DNA of 64,000 nt, taken from positions 51,325,422-51,389,421 of the forward strand of contig CM019069.1 of NCBI GenBank assembly GCA_009667805.1, written 5' to 3'. The position numbers and the translations under genes were made by a program. The notes below the pieces were generated by a model. The model saw only the letters and a list, made by a program, of their open reading frames with translations. It was not told where the DNA came from and searched no databases. Of this stretch, positions 21,301-32,956 are shown one piece after another (positions within the stretch are counted from its first letter, which is position 1; each line of letters opens with the position of its first letter). The stretch is from Leptobrachium leishanense. Lineage: Eukaryota > Chordata > Amphibia > Anura > Megophryidae.

Positions 21301-23138
21301 GGCAAATCGCATTGCCTAAGGGACGTAAATTGCGCAGAGCTAATCAACCTACGCTCATGGCACATGCGCAGATCTGATCCACTGGCTTTCTCCCTGACAA
21401 CCGCCAGTGTTCTGAAAAATCAGGTAATGTCTCAAAAACAGGCAAGAGGTGCAACTTCGGTAATGTTACAGATGCTCATTTTGAGAACTTGCACTGAATG
21501 CGCATGCGTACTTCGGAGCCGTCAGACGCGCGCAGACGCTTGCTCCATCAAATTAGCCAATGTGCTCACATGCGCAGCGTCCTTGGTTCCGTCAAATTCG
21601 GCAGTCTGCTGATATGCGCATGCGACTGTGTAGACGTTCCCTGTGTGTGTCTCCGGGTTGGAGGTACGCGAGTACATGCACAATCCAGTGCGATTTATCA
21701 AAATGAGCATCTGTCACGTCCCCCGAAGTTTGCCTGTTGCCTGAGGCACGTTCAATACCTTAGCCACTGCAAGTGCTAAATTAGCAACTTGCCATTGAAC
21801 GCCGTTCAGCCACTCAGCACTCAGCACTGCTAACTTTGCACTTGCAGCGGCCCGAGGAGATGCTGCGAGTAGCTGAGTGTGACGTATTAAAGATGGCCGC
21901 CTCCACGAAGCAAGTAACAATTCCGTACAGCAATGTTAATTTTGAGGTTTTTGTTCACCAAGCACAAAATATTTCTTTATTATTTACCCCTGCACATAGA
22001 CATATATTACAGTTCAATTTAGATTTTGTTTCAGAAGTAAACATAAAGTTTATTCAATAAAAACTATCATTTGTGGTGTGTGCGTACAAAACGGAATTGT
22101 GCTGACTGCTTTTCTTTATCATATTTTGACCGTGAAAAACAATCTGAATCTTTAATTAAAAAATCGTCGGCCGTTTTGGATTCAAAATTCGCATCCAAAG
22201 CGTTCAATGACCCTGCTGCAGCAAACTGAATTGCTGCAGCAAGTCAGCAGCTGCTGAGGTATTGAACGGGGCTCTGGTTTGAGAAGTTTCCTGATTTCTT
22301 TTTTTTATTTTTTTTTATTATTTTATCCCCCTCAGGACACCGGCTTCGTGGCTGGTCTCAGAAGGAGATGTCAGTATGCTTGAGCATGCTGACATCTCTC
22401 ATGACCAAACTACTGACAGACAACCCGGGAAGTTCAAACCTCCCGGCTTTCTGGTCCTGTGGGATGGGTGGAGGAATCTCTTCTCTTCACCCTGCATTTT
22501 AAAAGCGTTCAGGGGACCTGGGAGGGGAGAGGATGCTTCACACACCCTGGCCTCTTTAAAAACCAAACATGGTCAGGGTGTGTAGAATATCCCTTTTAAT
22601 TTACAGCTTTTTTTGTGCTCCATAAAGCACGGCAGCAGCTTTTCAGGTAGCTCACAGCATCGTGATCTGTGTACTGGAAATCGTGGATTTGTCATCCCCT
22701 GTGGATCCTCTTTTATAATAGTAAAATTTAAATCTTCCATCCTCAGTGCTTTGCAATGGGACATATAAATTAGCAATTTACAGGGACATTTTTGTATAGC
22801 TTTATTTAAATACTTGCAGAATACTAAAAAAGGAATTTTCTAGATTTATGCTTGTTTGAAAGAGGAGGCTCCGCTCGGGCTCCTGCGTTTTTTCTCCTGA
22901 GACCTTTCATGGTCATTTTTAAGTCAGGTGGGAGAAGTGAGCCGGCTCCTCTTTTTAGGACGCCTGTCAGTATGTGGAATTGGGTTTTAGATGCGACTGC
23001 TTGCTAATTGTGTAATTTGAATAAAATGATAAAATGTAATATATGGTTTTAATGTACTGACAAATGTTTGACGGTCCAGTCATCTCAAAATCCATATATA
23101 CATAGTAAAATGTGTTTTGTGCGCTCCAACAGAAGTGT
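21301..23138. other. MTX2 intron 1 DNA with small hairpins
   Basis: GC-rich at first, with repeated CATGCGCA words (21360-21650). 21720-21865 has inverted blocks around TTGCCATTGAACGCCGTTCA. A perfect short hairpin, GAGATGTCAG...CTGACATCTC, is at about 22366-22399. A YY1-like AAGATGGCCGCC lies at 21889. 22305-22595 ends in TATCCCTTTTAA and may be a degraded TTAA element. No exon was recognised. Confidence 0.35.
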
Positions 23139-23496
23139 TTAACCCCTTAGTGACCGGGCGGTTTTACGAAAGTCTGTCCGAAAGTGCCCGTTGCTGTTTT
23201 TACATTTCTAGGCTGTTTGTGTTTAGGTAAAATTTTCCTCTTACTCGTTTATGCAACCCATACATATCATATACCATTTTTCCCGCCATTAAATGGACTT
23301 TCTAAAGATACCATTATCTTCCATCATATCGTATAATTTACTATAAAAAAATATGAAAAATGGAAAAAACACACTTTTTTTGAAATTTAATCCCCAAAAT
23401 CTACAACCGCCAAAAAAGACCCCAGCTAAATAGTTTCGAAATTTTGTCCTGAGATTAGAAACACCCAATTTTTTACATGGTTTTTGCTTTTTTTAA

Positions 23497-24263
23497 CCCC
23501 TTCACTGCTGAGCCATTTCACCTCTGCGCTGAGCGCATTTTGACCGTTTTTTTAGCTCATCATTTTTAGATGCCAGCTTAAGTCCTATTTTATTAAACCT
23601 CCAGACAATTGATTTTCAAAAATTTTTTTTTTTGTTGTTTACAACAAACCTGGTCATGTTTGGTATCTTTGGAAAGGCCATGTTCAGGCCTTTCCAATGA
23701 TATTAAACATGACCCTCTAGCTGCCAGGGATTGGGCGATGCTCGGATCCAAATGATCCCCCTATCTCCACTTGGCAGCTAGGGGGTTAACTGGCCCATTG
23801 ACATCCTCCACACATATGGTGAGGATGTCAGTGGGTGGGTGGGGCGGGGTGGTGACTCAGAGGCTTGGCTGACATCCAAGATGTCAGCCACTTCCGGGTT
23901 TGAACCTCGATCCAGTAACGAAGGGGTTAATGATATGCACCAATGAAAAGGGCAGACTCTCCGCTTCCCAGCGGTATCATTTGGTTTTTTTTCTAGGTGG
24001 AACGGTTGGGGAGATAGAGGGCCCCCTCCCCTTCCTCCTTTTTCACTGGGGGCGCCTGGCGTTGATGTCATCACGCACCATGACTGCTGGGCCCCCTCAA
24101 AAGTTGGGGCAGACACCAGGCCTGCCAGAACGCCGTGGGAGTCTGGACAGAGAGGTGAGTATAGGGAGGGAGGTTTGGAGACCTTGACGTACATAGTACG
24201 TCCACGGTCGTTAAGGGGATTTCTCCACAGGATGTACTATGTACGTCAGCGTTCGGGAAGGGG
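23497..24263. mobile_element. TTAA-flanked element nested in the inverted-arm element
   Basis: TTAA lies at 23493-23496 and 24264-24267. It starts CCCCTTCACTGCTGAGCC and ends with paired GTACGTC words and GGGAAGGGG. Homologues occur at 61822-62630 (same host, same site) and alone at 60701-61460 (opposite orientation). It includes AGAGGTGAGTATA (24151), a splice-donor-like word. ORFs at 23778-24194 have no known domain. Confidence 0.7.
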
Positions 24264-24351
24264 TTAAATTACAGTGAATTTTATGTAAATAATCAACAAA
24301 TGGATTATTTCCTTTCATTGTAAGGACAGTGGTTGTACTTTGGTGAACTAC

Positions 24352-24543
24352 CAGGGCTGGATTTACATTTTAGGAGCCTGTAGGCACAGAAATCGGGTAA
24401 ACAAAACGTTACACATTTTTAGAAAATTGGAAAGTAGGTTCATCATGATTGGGGGCAGGATGCAATTTTTATTTATTATAGAGCGAGGCATCCTTGCTGT
24501 GGGGGCACCTGTAGGCACATGCCTAATTGTAAATCTGATCCTG
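24352..24543. mobile_element. Small MITE with CAGGGCTGGATTTAC-type ends
   Basis: CAGGGCTGGATTTACATTT at the left is mirrored by AATTGTAAATCTGATCCTG at the right. CCTGTAGGCACA recurs inside in direct orientation. It is non-coding. Confidence 0.5.
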
Positions 24544-24667
24544 TGTACTACCCTGGATCAAGTGTCATCGAACCCGGCCCTACTTTTCACCTTTTAGGTT
24601 TTGCTGAAGTTGTTCCGTGTAATTCTACTCTGCATAAGTGTCTTTGTGGTTTCCATGGTTAGGTGGT

Positions 24668-24886
24668 TATTCAGAAAACACTGGCAAAAATAAGCAATTT
24701 TGCAGCAGTGACAAGTGTTGGTTTTTCTAAAAAAAAACAGCTGAAGGAGAAGCTTCTGCTGCCACTTTTTAGCTTTTTCTCTTGCGAAATGCTGCTGTTT
24801 GTCATCGTTGGGGAAAAAAAAAAAAAATGATTTTCACCGGTGTTTATAATTTCAGCAACCCATGGTGCTTTCTGAGTAACCCCTTC
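24668..24886. mobile_element. MITE related to 17183-17408
   Basis: Ends GGTTATTCAGAAAACACTGG and GGTGCTTTCTGAGTAACCCC are inverted. It shares the internal AGGAGAAGCTTCTGCTGCCA type block with the copies near 17290 and 57890. Confidence 0.45.
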
Positions 24887-25210
24887 TAGTTTATGCTTTA
24901 GTTAATTAGCATACATTTCATTTTTTCTATAGTAAATTCTAAGATATGATGACCATAATGGTATGTCTAGTAAGTCCAATTAAGAAAAATGGTATATAAT
25001 ATATGTGTGGGTTCCATAAACGAGTAAGAGGAAACTTAGAGCTAAACACGTGCATAAACGTAAAAACAGCAGCGGGTACGTTTGAGACAGACAATGGTAA
25101 AATCGCTTGGTCACCATGGGGTTAATTTTCCCTCTGGATGGCCATAGTTTACTGTAGATGCAAGAATAGTGTCCCCGCCCCCCCCCCCTGTTTGAAATAT
25201 GGGCAGGCAG

Positions 25211-25622
25211 TAGGGCTGTGCAATTAATCGCAATCGAATCGCGATTTCCGACCCTGCGATTTCTAAATCGCATAAGGTTGCGATTTTCGGCTGTTAACTT
25301 CCGGCGGCGGCATGGTGCTTTGGGCGCTCGCGGCTCGTCACATGGTTCCCCCAGGCGAGCGCCCAAGCTCCATGTGCCGCGGGAAGTTAACAGGGAGCCG
25401 AACACAGCGGCGCACAGAGGTGAGCTGCGGCGCAGTATCCACGTGCTGGGGCAGTATATCCACGTGCTGGGGCAGTATATCCACGTGCTGAATACATTTT
25501 AGAATGTATGTAGCATGTTTGAAAAAGCAAAAACAATTGGCTAAATCGCAAATAAAATCGCAATCGCAATATTCATTCAAGAAATCGCAATATGATTATT
25601 TTGTCAATATTGCACAGCCCTA
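25211..25622. mobile_element. hAT MITE (TAGGGCTGTGCAAT ends) with perfect 8-bp target duplication
   Basis: TAGGGCTGTGCAATTAATCG and the inverted ATTGCACAGCCCTA are flanked by GCAGGCAG at 25203-25210 and 25623-25630. The perfect duplication indicates a recent insertion. The interior has an imperfect GC palindrome (25300-25400), AGAGGTGAGCTGC, and about three units of CAGTATATCCACGTGCTGGG, the minisatellite core found in unrelated elements. Confidence 0.88.
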
Positions 25623-25630
25623 GCAGGCAG

Positions 25631-26164
25631 TGATTTTTCAGTCCTGTTAGGTGTCGTAAGAATCCAAATATTGTAATACACCGACAATAATGAATATAAA
25701 AACACATTTAGTTTTAATTCATGTTAGAAGTTTTTATATCGTTTTATTGCTACGTGCTACAATGTGTGTCTCATTGTGCGGTTGGCAGGTACGTTCGTTC
25801 CTTATTATGCATTATTAAAAAATAAAATAGGATGGCTCTTGGTGGAACACCAGGCCCCCCTCCTCATTGTATATGGACAAAAGAACCAATACATATTTTA
25901 TCAGTTTGGGTTTTTTTGTTTTAAGGTGCTGATGTGGGAAGTAAGGCTTTAAGCATTTCTTAGCTCTGCCCCCCCCCCTTTTTGTAATCTGATATAAAAG
26001 TTACACATGCATGAAATATACCATGATCTGGGCTCTTGGAACCTGCAGGAAAACAAGTGTAACATAGAATCACTTTCCTAACTGATTCTTCCATAATAAT
26101 AATAATACATAAATCCTTAGTTGGCAAACACCAAGCGGCAGATTTGCAATTTTTCCGTTTTCAA
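25631..26164. other. MTX2 intron 1 DNA, nothing recognised
   Basis: AT-rich with a (TAA)n patch near 26096-26108. No exon or repeat ends found. Confidence 0.4.
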
Positions 26165-26400
26165 TAGGGATGCACCGATACCATATTTTTAAGATCGAGT
26201 ACCAATAATTTGTTTCAGGTATTTACTGATACAATACTTTTATTTGTCATGTGACTGCTCTCCAATAAATAAATTCAGGATTATGCTGAAAGCCTGTCAA
26301 ATTTATGGAAATCTTGAAATATATGGCCACACACCCAATTTCATGCACTGCACAGACACCAGACCTCCGATAGATTATACTGTATTCACACCAGACCATA
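26165..26400 (-). mobile_element. hAT fragment (TAGGGATGCACCGATACC family), inverted
   Basis: TAGGGATGCACCGATACCAT followed by the CTTTTATTTGTCATGTGACTG block is the reverse complement of the right terminus of the copies ending at 28642 and 29879. The CTGAAAGCCTGTCAAATTTA block matches the variant near 34360-34380. The other end is missing. Confidence 0.6.
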
Positions 26401-27540
26401 GATAGGGGTGTGTGTGGTGTACGTACAGACATACATACATACATACGCACCGATACTAGTATCGGTGCCGATACTGCCATTTGCACGAGTACTTAGTACT
26501 CGGTAGGTATCCGCGGGGCTGGGGAAGCTGGCCGCGTGCATGAAAAGCACTCGGCCAGCGTTCCCCCTCCGGTGGGCTGCAATACTCACCCCTTCTGAAG
26601 GTCCGGTTGCTTGGCTGTGGCACAATCACGTGGCCGCCGGGTGCTTCTGTGACTCTGCCTCTCGGCCTGTGAGAGCTGGGGCATATCCATGTGAGCTGGG
26701 GGGGGGCAATATCCATGTGAGCTAGGGGGCAATATCCATGTGAGCTGGGGGCATTCTGTATATATACAGTTGTTCAAAATTATTCAACCCCCACTGAAAT
26801 TGAGTGTTTTGGCTAGTTTGACATTGATTTTGATCATTCAGTCATCTTGCTTACAATTAAATCAAAGAGGCACGTGTAGGTCAGACAGATATAATATTTA
26901 TAATGAAATAACCACAAATGTCTTTTCTGTGCTCACATCATTATTAGTTTTATTCAACCCCCAAGTGACATTCAATCTTAGTACAACATCCTTTTACAGT
27001 TATAACAGCTTTTAAACGTGAAGCATAGCTTGACACAAGTGTCTTGCAGCGATCTACGGGTATCTTCGCCCATTCGTCATGGGCAAAAGTCTCCAGTTCA
27101 GTCACATTCTTAGGCTTGCGCACTGCAACTGCTTTCTTTAAGTCTCACCAGAGGTTCTCAATCGGATTTAAGTCAGGTGACTGCGATGGCCACTCCAAAA
27201 TGTTCCAGCCTTTAATCTGCAACCATGCTCTAGTGGACTTGGAGGTATGCTTGGGATCATTGTCCTGTTGAAAGGTCCAACGTCTCCCAAGCCTGAGGTT
27301 TGTGACGGACTGCATCACATTGTCATCCAATATCTCCTGGTACTGAAGAGAATTCATGGTACCTTGCACACGCTGAAGCTTCCCTCTACCTGCAGAAGCA
27401 AAACGGCCCCAAAGCATGATTGACCCCCCCCCGCCATGCTTCACAGTAGGCAAGGTGTTCTTTTCTTCATAGGCCTTGTTCTTCCTCCTCCAAACATAGC
27501 GTTGATCCATGGGCCCAAACAGTTCTAATTTTGTTTCATC

Positions 27541-28642
27541 TAGGGATGCACCGATACCGATACTAGTATCGGTATCGGGGCCGATATTGCCGTTTGCACG
27601 AGTACTTGTTACTCGTGCAAACGGCCCGATACATCCCGCCGATACTGGAAGCCGGAGCTGGGCCGGCTTGCCGGTATCCACGGGGCTGGGGAAGCTGGCC
27701 GCGTGCATGAAAAGCACGCGGCCAGCGTTCCCCTCCGGCGCGCCAAATACTCGCCCTTCCTGAAGTTCCGGTCTCTGGGCAGTGATGCGGTCACGTGGCC
27801 GCCAGGCGCATCTGTGATGCTGCCTCCAGCCGAGAGGCCGCGTCATAGCGCCCGGCGGCCACGTGACGCATCACTGCCCAGAGACCGGAACTTCAGGAAG
27901 GGTGAGTATTTGGTGCGCCGGAGGGGAACGCTGGCCGCGTGCTTTACGTGCACACGGCCAGCTTCCCCAGCGTTAGAGCTGGGGGCCAATCCATGAGACC
28001 TGGGGGCCAATCCATGAGACCTGGGGGCCAATCCATGAGACCTGGGGGCCGATCCATGAGACCAATCCATGAGACCTGGGGGCCGATCCATGAGACCTGG
28101 GGGCCATATCCATGAGACCTGGGGGCCATATCCATGAGACCTGGGGGCCATATCCATGAGACCTGGGGGCCATATCCATGAGACCTGGGGGCCATATCCA
28201 TGAGACCTGGGGGCCATATCCATGAGACCTGGGGGCCATATCCATGAGACCTGGGGGCCATATCCATGAGACCTGGGGGACATATCCATGAGACCTGCCG
28301 CAAACCCATGTGAGCTGGGGGCAAACCCATGTGAGCTGGGGGCAAACCCATGTGAGCTGGGGGCAAACCCATGTGAGCTGGGGGCCAATCCATGAGACCT
28401 GGGGGCCAATCCATGTGAGCGGGGGGCAAACCCATGTGAGCTGGGGGCAAATCCATGAGACCTGGGGGCAAATCCATGTGAGCTGCGGTCAATCTCATAT
28501 AAATTTTTATATGATATCTGTTCCTATTGGAAAGCGTCACATGACATTAAATAAAAGTATCGGTACTCGGTATCGGTGAGTACTTTTAAAAAGTATCGGT
28601 ACTCGTACTCGGTCTTAAAAAAGTGGTATCGGTGCATCCCTA
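27541..28642 (+). mobile_element. Young hAT element in the Tc1 transposase, insertion 1
   Basis: It opens TAGGGATGCACCGATACC and closes GGTATCGGTGCATCCCTA. GTTTCATC lies at 27533-27540 and again at 28643-28650, a perfect 8-bp duplication. Inside: GATACTAGTATC, a long GC hairpin (about 27690-27970) with TCACGTGGCC on both arms and GGTGAGTATT at 27901, then a 22-bp minisatellite. It is non-autonomous; the long minus-strand ORFs are repeat read-through plus Tc1 sequence. Confidence 0.92.
27967..28497. repeat. 20-22 bp minisatellite in a hAT element
   Basis: The unit is CCATGAGACCTGGGGGCCATAT, grading at the right end into CCATGTGAGCTGGGGGCAAAC; about 25 units in total. It shares the CATG(G/A)...GGGGGC core with the other arrays in the window. 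Confidence 0.9.
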
Positions 28643-28988
28643 GTTTCATCAGTCCACAGAACACTATCCCAAAACTTCTGTGGTTTGTCCACATGACTTT
28701 TGGCATACTGCAGTCGACTCTTCTTATTCTTTGGAGACAGCAAGGGGGTGCGCCTGGGAGTTCTGGCATGGAGGCCTTCATTACGCAGTGTGCGCCGTAT
28801 TGTCTGAGCTGAAACTTCAGTACCCACATCTGACAAATCTTTTCTCAGTTCCTCAGCAGTCACACAGGGACTTTTCTCCACTCTACGCTTCAGGTAGCGC
28901 ACAGCAGTCGAAGTCAGCATCTTCTTTCTGCCACGACCAGGTAGCGTTTCAACAGTGCCCTTTGCCTTGAATTTGCGAATGATGCTTC

Positions 28989-29879
28989 TAGGGATGCACC
29001 GATACCGATACTAGTATCGGTATCGGGGCCGATATTGCCGTTTGCACGAGTACTTGTTACTCGTGCAAACGGCCCGATACATCCCGCCGATACCGGAAGC
29101 CGGCGCTGGGCCGGCTTGCCGGTATCCGCGGGGCTGGGGAAGCTGGCCGCGTGCATGAAAAGCACGCGGCCAGCGTTCCCCTCCGGCGCGCCAAATACTC
29201 ACCCTTCCTGAAGTTCCGGTCTCTGGGCAGTGATGCAGGCGCTCCTGTGACGCGGCCTCTCGGCTGGAGGCAGCGTCACAGATGCGCCCGGCGGCCACGT
29301 GACCGCATCACTGCCCAGAGACCGGAACTTCAGGAAGGGTGAGTATTTGGCGCGCCGGAGGGGAACGCTGGCCGCGTGCTTTACATGCACGCGGCCAGCT
29401 TCCCCAGCGTTCGAGCGGGGGGTAAATCGATGAGAGCTGCGGGCAAATCCATGAGACCTGGGGGCAAATCCATGAGAGCTGGGGGCAAATCCATGAGAGC
29501 TGCGGGCCAATCCATGAGACCTGCGGGCCAATCCATGAGACCTGGGGGCCAATCCATGAGACCTGGGGGCCAATCCATGAGACCTGGGGGCCAAACCCAT
29601 GTGAGCTGGGGGCCAAACCCATGTGAGCTGGGGCCAAACCCATGTGAGCTGGGGGCAAACCCATGTGAGCTGGGGGCAAATCCATGTGAGCTGGGGGCAA
29701 ATCCATGAGACCTGGGGGAAAATCCATGAGACCTGCTGTCAATCTCATATAAATTTTTATATGAGGTCTGTTCCTATTGGAAAGCGTCACATGATATTAA
29801 ATAAAAGTATCGGTGAGTACTTTTAAAAAGTATCGGTACTCGTACTCGGTCTTAAAAAAGTGGTATCGGTGCATCCCTA
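28989..29879 (+). mobile_element. Young hAT element in the Tc1 transposase, insertion 2
   Basis: It has the same ends as insertion 1. GATGCTTC lies at 28981-28988 and again at 29880-29887, a perfect 8-bp duplication. The hairpin spans about 29150-29400 with CCACGTGACC. Outward-facing donor-like words occur at 29196-29206 (minus strand) and 29338-29348 (plus strand). A minisatellite follows at 29410-29742. Confidence 0.92.
29410..29742. repeat. 19-21 bp minisatellite in a hAT element
   Basis: Units such as CAAATCCATGAGAGCTGGGGG and CAAACCCATGTGAGCTGGGGG, about 16 copies. It is the same family of units as 27967-28497. Confidence 0.88.
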
Positions 29880-30535
29880 GATGCTTCCTATGGTCTCTCT
29901 TGGTATGTTTAACATCTTTGCAATCTTCTTATAGCCATTGCCCTTCCTGTGAAGAGTAATCACCTCTTCTCTTGTCTTCCTGGACCATTCTCTTGACTTC
30001 ACCATGTTTGTAACCACACCAGTAAATGTCTAGAAGGAGCTGAGTATCACAGTCCTTTTAAAGCTGCCTAATTGGGGCTTATTATGCTTTATTGCTGCTC
30101 CGTGACATCCACAGGTGTTTTCAATACCTGATTGAAAACACTTGAATGAACCTCTGTTCTTCAGAGTGGTAGTCTTTAAGGGGTTGAATAATTGTGTCAA
30201 TGATGAATTCACAAAAGAAACATTTACTACTGTATTACAAAACCAATTGATGTCATTTTAGTTGCATATGGTTCTTTAAAAAGTCCTTGTAGGATTTCAT
30301 TCTGAATACAATTACAAATGTACACTAAATTCCCTAAAACCCTTTACAGCATTGGGGGTTGAATAATTTTGAACACAACTGTATAATATATAATCTCTCT
30401 CTCGGGGGGGGGAGGGGTATATACATGTGAGCTGGGAGCATTTTTATGAGATCTGTTCTTAGTGGAAAGCGTTCACATGACATAAAATAAAAGTATCGGT
30501 CCTCGGTCTTAAAAAAGTGGTATCAGTGCATCCCT

Positions 30536-31539
30536 AATACATACTTCTAAATCCCTGCAGTCAAGGAGTTCAGGAACTGTTGCTACCCAGTGCTTGACGC
30601 CAGAAATGCAGGAAATGAGTAAAAGCCAGCACTCCTTGGAGTGCTGACTTTTACGAAGTTGATATATCTCAATTAGTTCACATACATCCTCAGATACAGA
30701 CACTGGGATGGCTGGCAAAACACACTAACAGCATTCTGCCACGCCACTCTGGCTGGCTGTGTTCCAGCGAGCAGCCGCCGGCAAATGTTGAAATGTGGCT
30801 GCTCCCCTGGACCTCCAGCCGTGATCTTGCGAACTCTACGAGATCGCCGCTGGAGGGCCCAACGAGCGGCCGCACTACAACCTTTACCAGTGGCCACTCA
30901 CCGGAATGCAGTCAGCTGGAGGGGCCTGGCAGAATTCTGTTACCAAGCACTGGGCTGGCAGAATGCTGTATCGTTTGAGGTACCAAGTACTCGTGCAAAT
31001 ACCAGTATTGGCGACGATACCTATACCACTATTGGTATTTGTGCAGCCCTAATTTTCAATATGGTGTTCTGGTCACCACATACACAGCTGTGGGTTCACC
31101 CATCATAATAGTATCCGTAGCTCTAGATGGTTGGAGCTTCAGTTACTTTTATAGATTTTGTTGCCTATACCAATACCATGTCACAACTGGTAATGTTGCC
31201 TTGTTCTGTAGTACCACTAACTGTGTGCGTGCTTTATTTCCAAGCTATTTTTTTCAGTGATCAGAGGAGATTGCTCAGTGCTGCCTCTGGTGGCTTGAAT
31301 GTGCACAGCTGTTTCCTGGCTGTTTATTGTCACGTTTATTGTGTGCGCAATGGTAGAGGGATCGATACATTAAAGCATTCTGAAAATTCTAGCAAAGATT
31401 ATAAAGGTTGCAAAGTTAGTCAGATCTGTGTGATTTCCCCTAGTCCAGAAATCTAGGTGATTTGGGGAACTGGAAAAGAATTTCAAAAGGGGGGGGGGGG
31501 AGACACAAGTGGTTGTTTTCCAAGGCCGATGTAAGCTTA
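30536..31539. other. MTX2 intron 1 DNA with a probable hAT-like fragment
   Basis: 30700-31058 is GC-rich with inverted blocks (GATCTTGCGAACTCTACGAGATCG) and ends in ACCAATAGTGG/TATTTGTGCAGCCCTAA, a hAT-style terminus read from the right. The other end was not found. A poly-G run lies at about 31489-31500. No exon was recognised. Confidence 0.35.
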
Positions 31540-31600
31540 TTTTATTTATAAAGTATTTTACCAGGATGGATACATTGAGATTTCTCTCGTTTTCAAGCTT
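31540..31600 (-). mobile_element. LINE 3' tail fragment (same family as copies A-C)
   Basis: TTTATTTATAAAGTATTTTA and CCAGGATGGATACATTGAGA are the inverted LINE terminus. Only about 60 bp is kept. Confidence 0.65.
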
Positions 31601-31791
31601 AACCAAAGCTGTTGCAAACTGTCACCTAAATAAATGTTTGAAGGAGGAACATGCTTGTGTTACAATGTTCAAAAAACCTGAATGTCCCTTTTACAGGATT
31701 ACTTTGTGACTGTCTGTAATATTGTCTACATAGGCCATATTATACAAATATCACAGACTGTTAATGCATTTAATAAATGACCTCTTATTTT

Positions 31792-32393
31792 TAGGGATGC
31801 ACCGTTACCACTTTTTTAAGACAGAGTACGAGTACCGATACTTTTTAAAAAGTACTCACCGATACAGAGTACAGATACTTTTATTTTATGTCATGTGACT
31901 GCTTTCCAAGAAGAACAGACCTCATATAAAAATGCCCCCAGCTCTCATGGAGATTGCCCCCATCGAACGCTGTGGAAGCTGGCCGCGTGCATGAAAAGCA
32001 TGCGGCCTGCGTTCCCCTCCGGCGGCTGCAATACTCACCTGCTTCCGAAGGTCCGGACGCGCTGCTGTGGCGCGATCACGTGGCCGCCGGCGCTTCTGTG
32101 ACGCTGCCTCCAGCAGGCTCTTGGCTGGTGGCAGCGTCACAGATGCGCCCGGCGACCACGTGATCGCGCCACACCAGCGCGACCGGACCTTCGGAAGCAG
32201 GTGAGTATTGCAGCCACCGGAGGGGAACTCTAGCCGCGTGCTTTTCATGCATGCGGCCAGCTTCCCCAGCCCCGCGGATACCGGCAAGCCGGCCCTGCGC
32301 TGGCTTCCTGTATGGGGGTGGGGGGGGGGGGTGTATCGGGCCATTTGCACGAGTACTAAGTACTTTGGAAACGGCAGTATCGGTGCATCCCTA
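31792..32393. mobile_element. hAT element (TAGGGATGCACCGATACC family)
   Basis: It opens TAGGGATGCACCGTTACC and closes CAGTATCGGTGCATCCCTA. Flanks CTTATTTT and ATTATTTT agree at 7 of 8. Most of the 602 bp is a hairpin (31975-32275) with CACGTGGCC/CCACGTGATCG. GCAGGTGAGTATTGCAG words face outward at 32029-32043 (minus) and 32198-32210 (plus). Only about one minisatellite unit remains (near 31935). Confidence 0.85.
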
Positions 32394-32956
32394 ATTATTT
32401 TGATAATTTATGAAATCTATATCCCATTTGGAGTCTTTACCCCCACCCCTAAGTTCTGTTCCACCTCTTGTCATATCACTGTCACCATGAACTTTCCGAG
32501 GTCCCGCCATAACTTCCTATGGGAGGACTGGTGGTTTTCTATAGTGTTTGACATCATGCTTTTGTAATCCTTTTTATATTTAGACATTATTCCTTCTTGA
32601 CATGGCATCAGTTTTCTTACGGTTATTGGAGTCGGCAGTCGGTCAAACTCTGTTCTGTGAGAGTTTCTCATTCCTCCGTGCAGAAAATATTATGGTTAAC
32701 CACTTAATGCCATGGCTTATGTTGGTGGCATAGCCTGCCTCCGGCTGTCTGGCCCCCCTCCCTTCCCTGTGGGAGTTATATGCAAGGGTTTGTGGTTGTA
32801 AATAACAGTGGATATTGCCGCATTTGCAGCATCAACAAACTCCAGCATGCCTCAAAAATAAAATACAAAGACCAACATGAGAAGCTGCAACACTGGCAAA
32901 TATCAATGCTTTGTGAGTAATTCCTATAGCAATTATGGTGAACCTTGGAACCTCAT
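32394..32956. other. MTX2 intron 1 DNA with a partial TTAA element
   Basis: TTAACCACTTAATGCCATGG at 32697 is like the start of the TTAA MITE at 5589. The rest of it is lost by about 32790. Nothing else was recognised. Confidence 0.35.

Larger units (their letters stand above)
23143..25121. mobile_element. Large inverted-arm TTAA element, copy 1 (compound)
   Basis: TTAA lies at 23139-23142 and 25122-25125. The left end CCCCTTAGTGACCGGGCGG and the right end GCTTGGTCACCATGGGG are inverted. The left arm (23143-23492) matches the arm of the copy at 61465-62994, including CCGCCATTAAATGGACTTTC; the right arm survives from about 24925. The interior contains a second TTAA element (23497-24263) and two small MITEs. 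It is non-coding and lies in MTX2 intron 1. Confidence 0.65.
26950..30005 (-). pseudogene. Tc1-type DD34E transposase, disrupted
   Basis: Read on the minus strand, the start codon is near 30005 with a paired-like helix-turn-helix start (29888-30005), continued at 28651-28988 and 26950-27540. The catalytic Asp of the WTDET motif lies next to the second break. QQDNDPKHT carries the second Asp, and [11 protein letters not shown] carries the final Glu (27145-27180). The pieces are in frame across both insertion sites. Breaks: a 1102-bp hAT at 27541, an 891-bp hAT at 28989 and an in-frame TGA directly after NLW (about 27142-27144). The C-terminal part after that stop is still readable, with TAA at 26950. 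A Tc1 transposase cuts and pastes its element into TA sites; this copy cannot. Confidence 0.88.
26767..30381 (-). mobile_element. Tc1/mariner transposon, full length but interrupted twice
   Basis: Ends CAGTTGTTCAAAATTATTCA and the inverted TGAATAATTTTGAACACAAC-TG are flanked by TA. The span is 3615 bp; removing the two hAT inserts and their 8-bp duplications leaves about 1606 bp, the normal Tc1 size. It encodes one transposase on the minus strand (see the pseudogene entry). It is inserted in an older hAT element and then hit by two younger hATs. Confidence 0.9.
26446..30535 (+). mobile_element. Older hAT element (TAGGGATGCACCGATACC family) holding a Tc1 element
   Basis: The left part from CACCGATACTAGTATCGGTG (about 26448) and the right part 30384-30535, ending GGTATCAGTGCATCCCTA, are two halves of one element. 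A Tc1 element sits between them. The first bases at the left are replaced by an ACAT microsatellite, so the exact boundary and target duplication are unclear (ATACATAC follows the right end). The interior keeps part of the GC hairpin arm, a GGGGTGAGTATTGC word on the minus strand, and three GTGAGCTGGGGGCAATATCCA units. Confidence 0.7.

Noticed and set aside
27843..28540. Long minus-strand ORFs of 188-198 codons
   Set aside because: Repeat read-through of the hAT minisatellite in overlapping frames.
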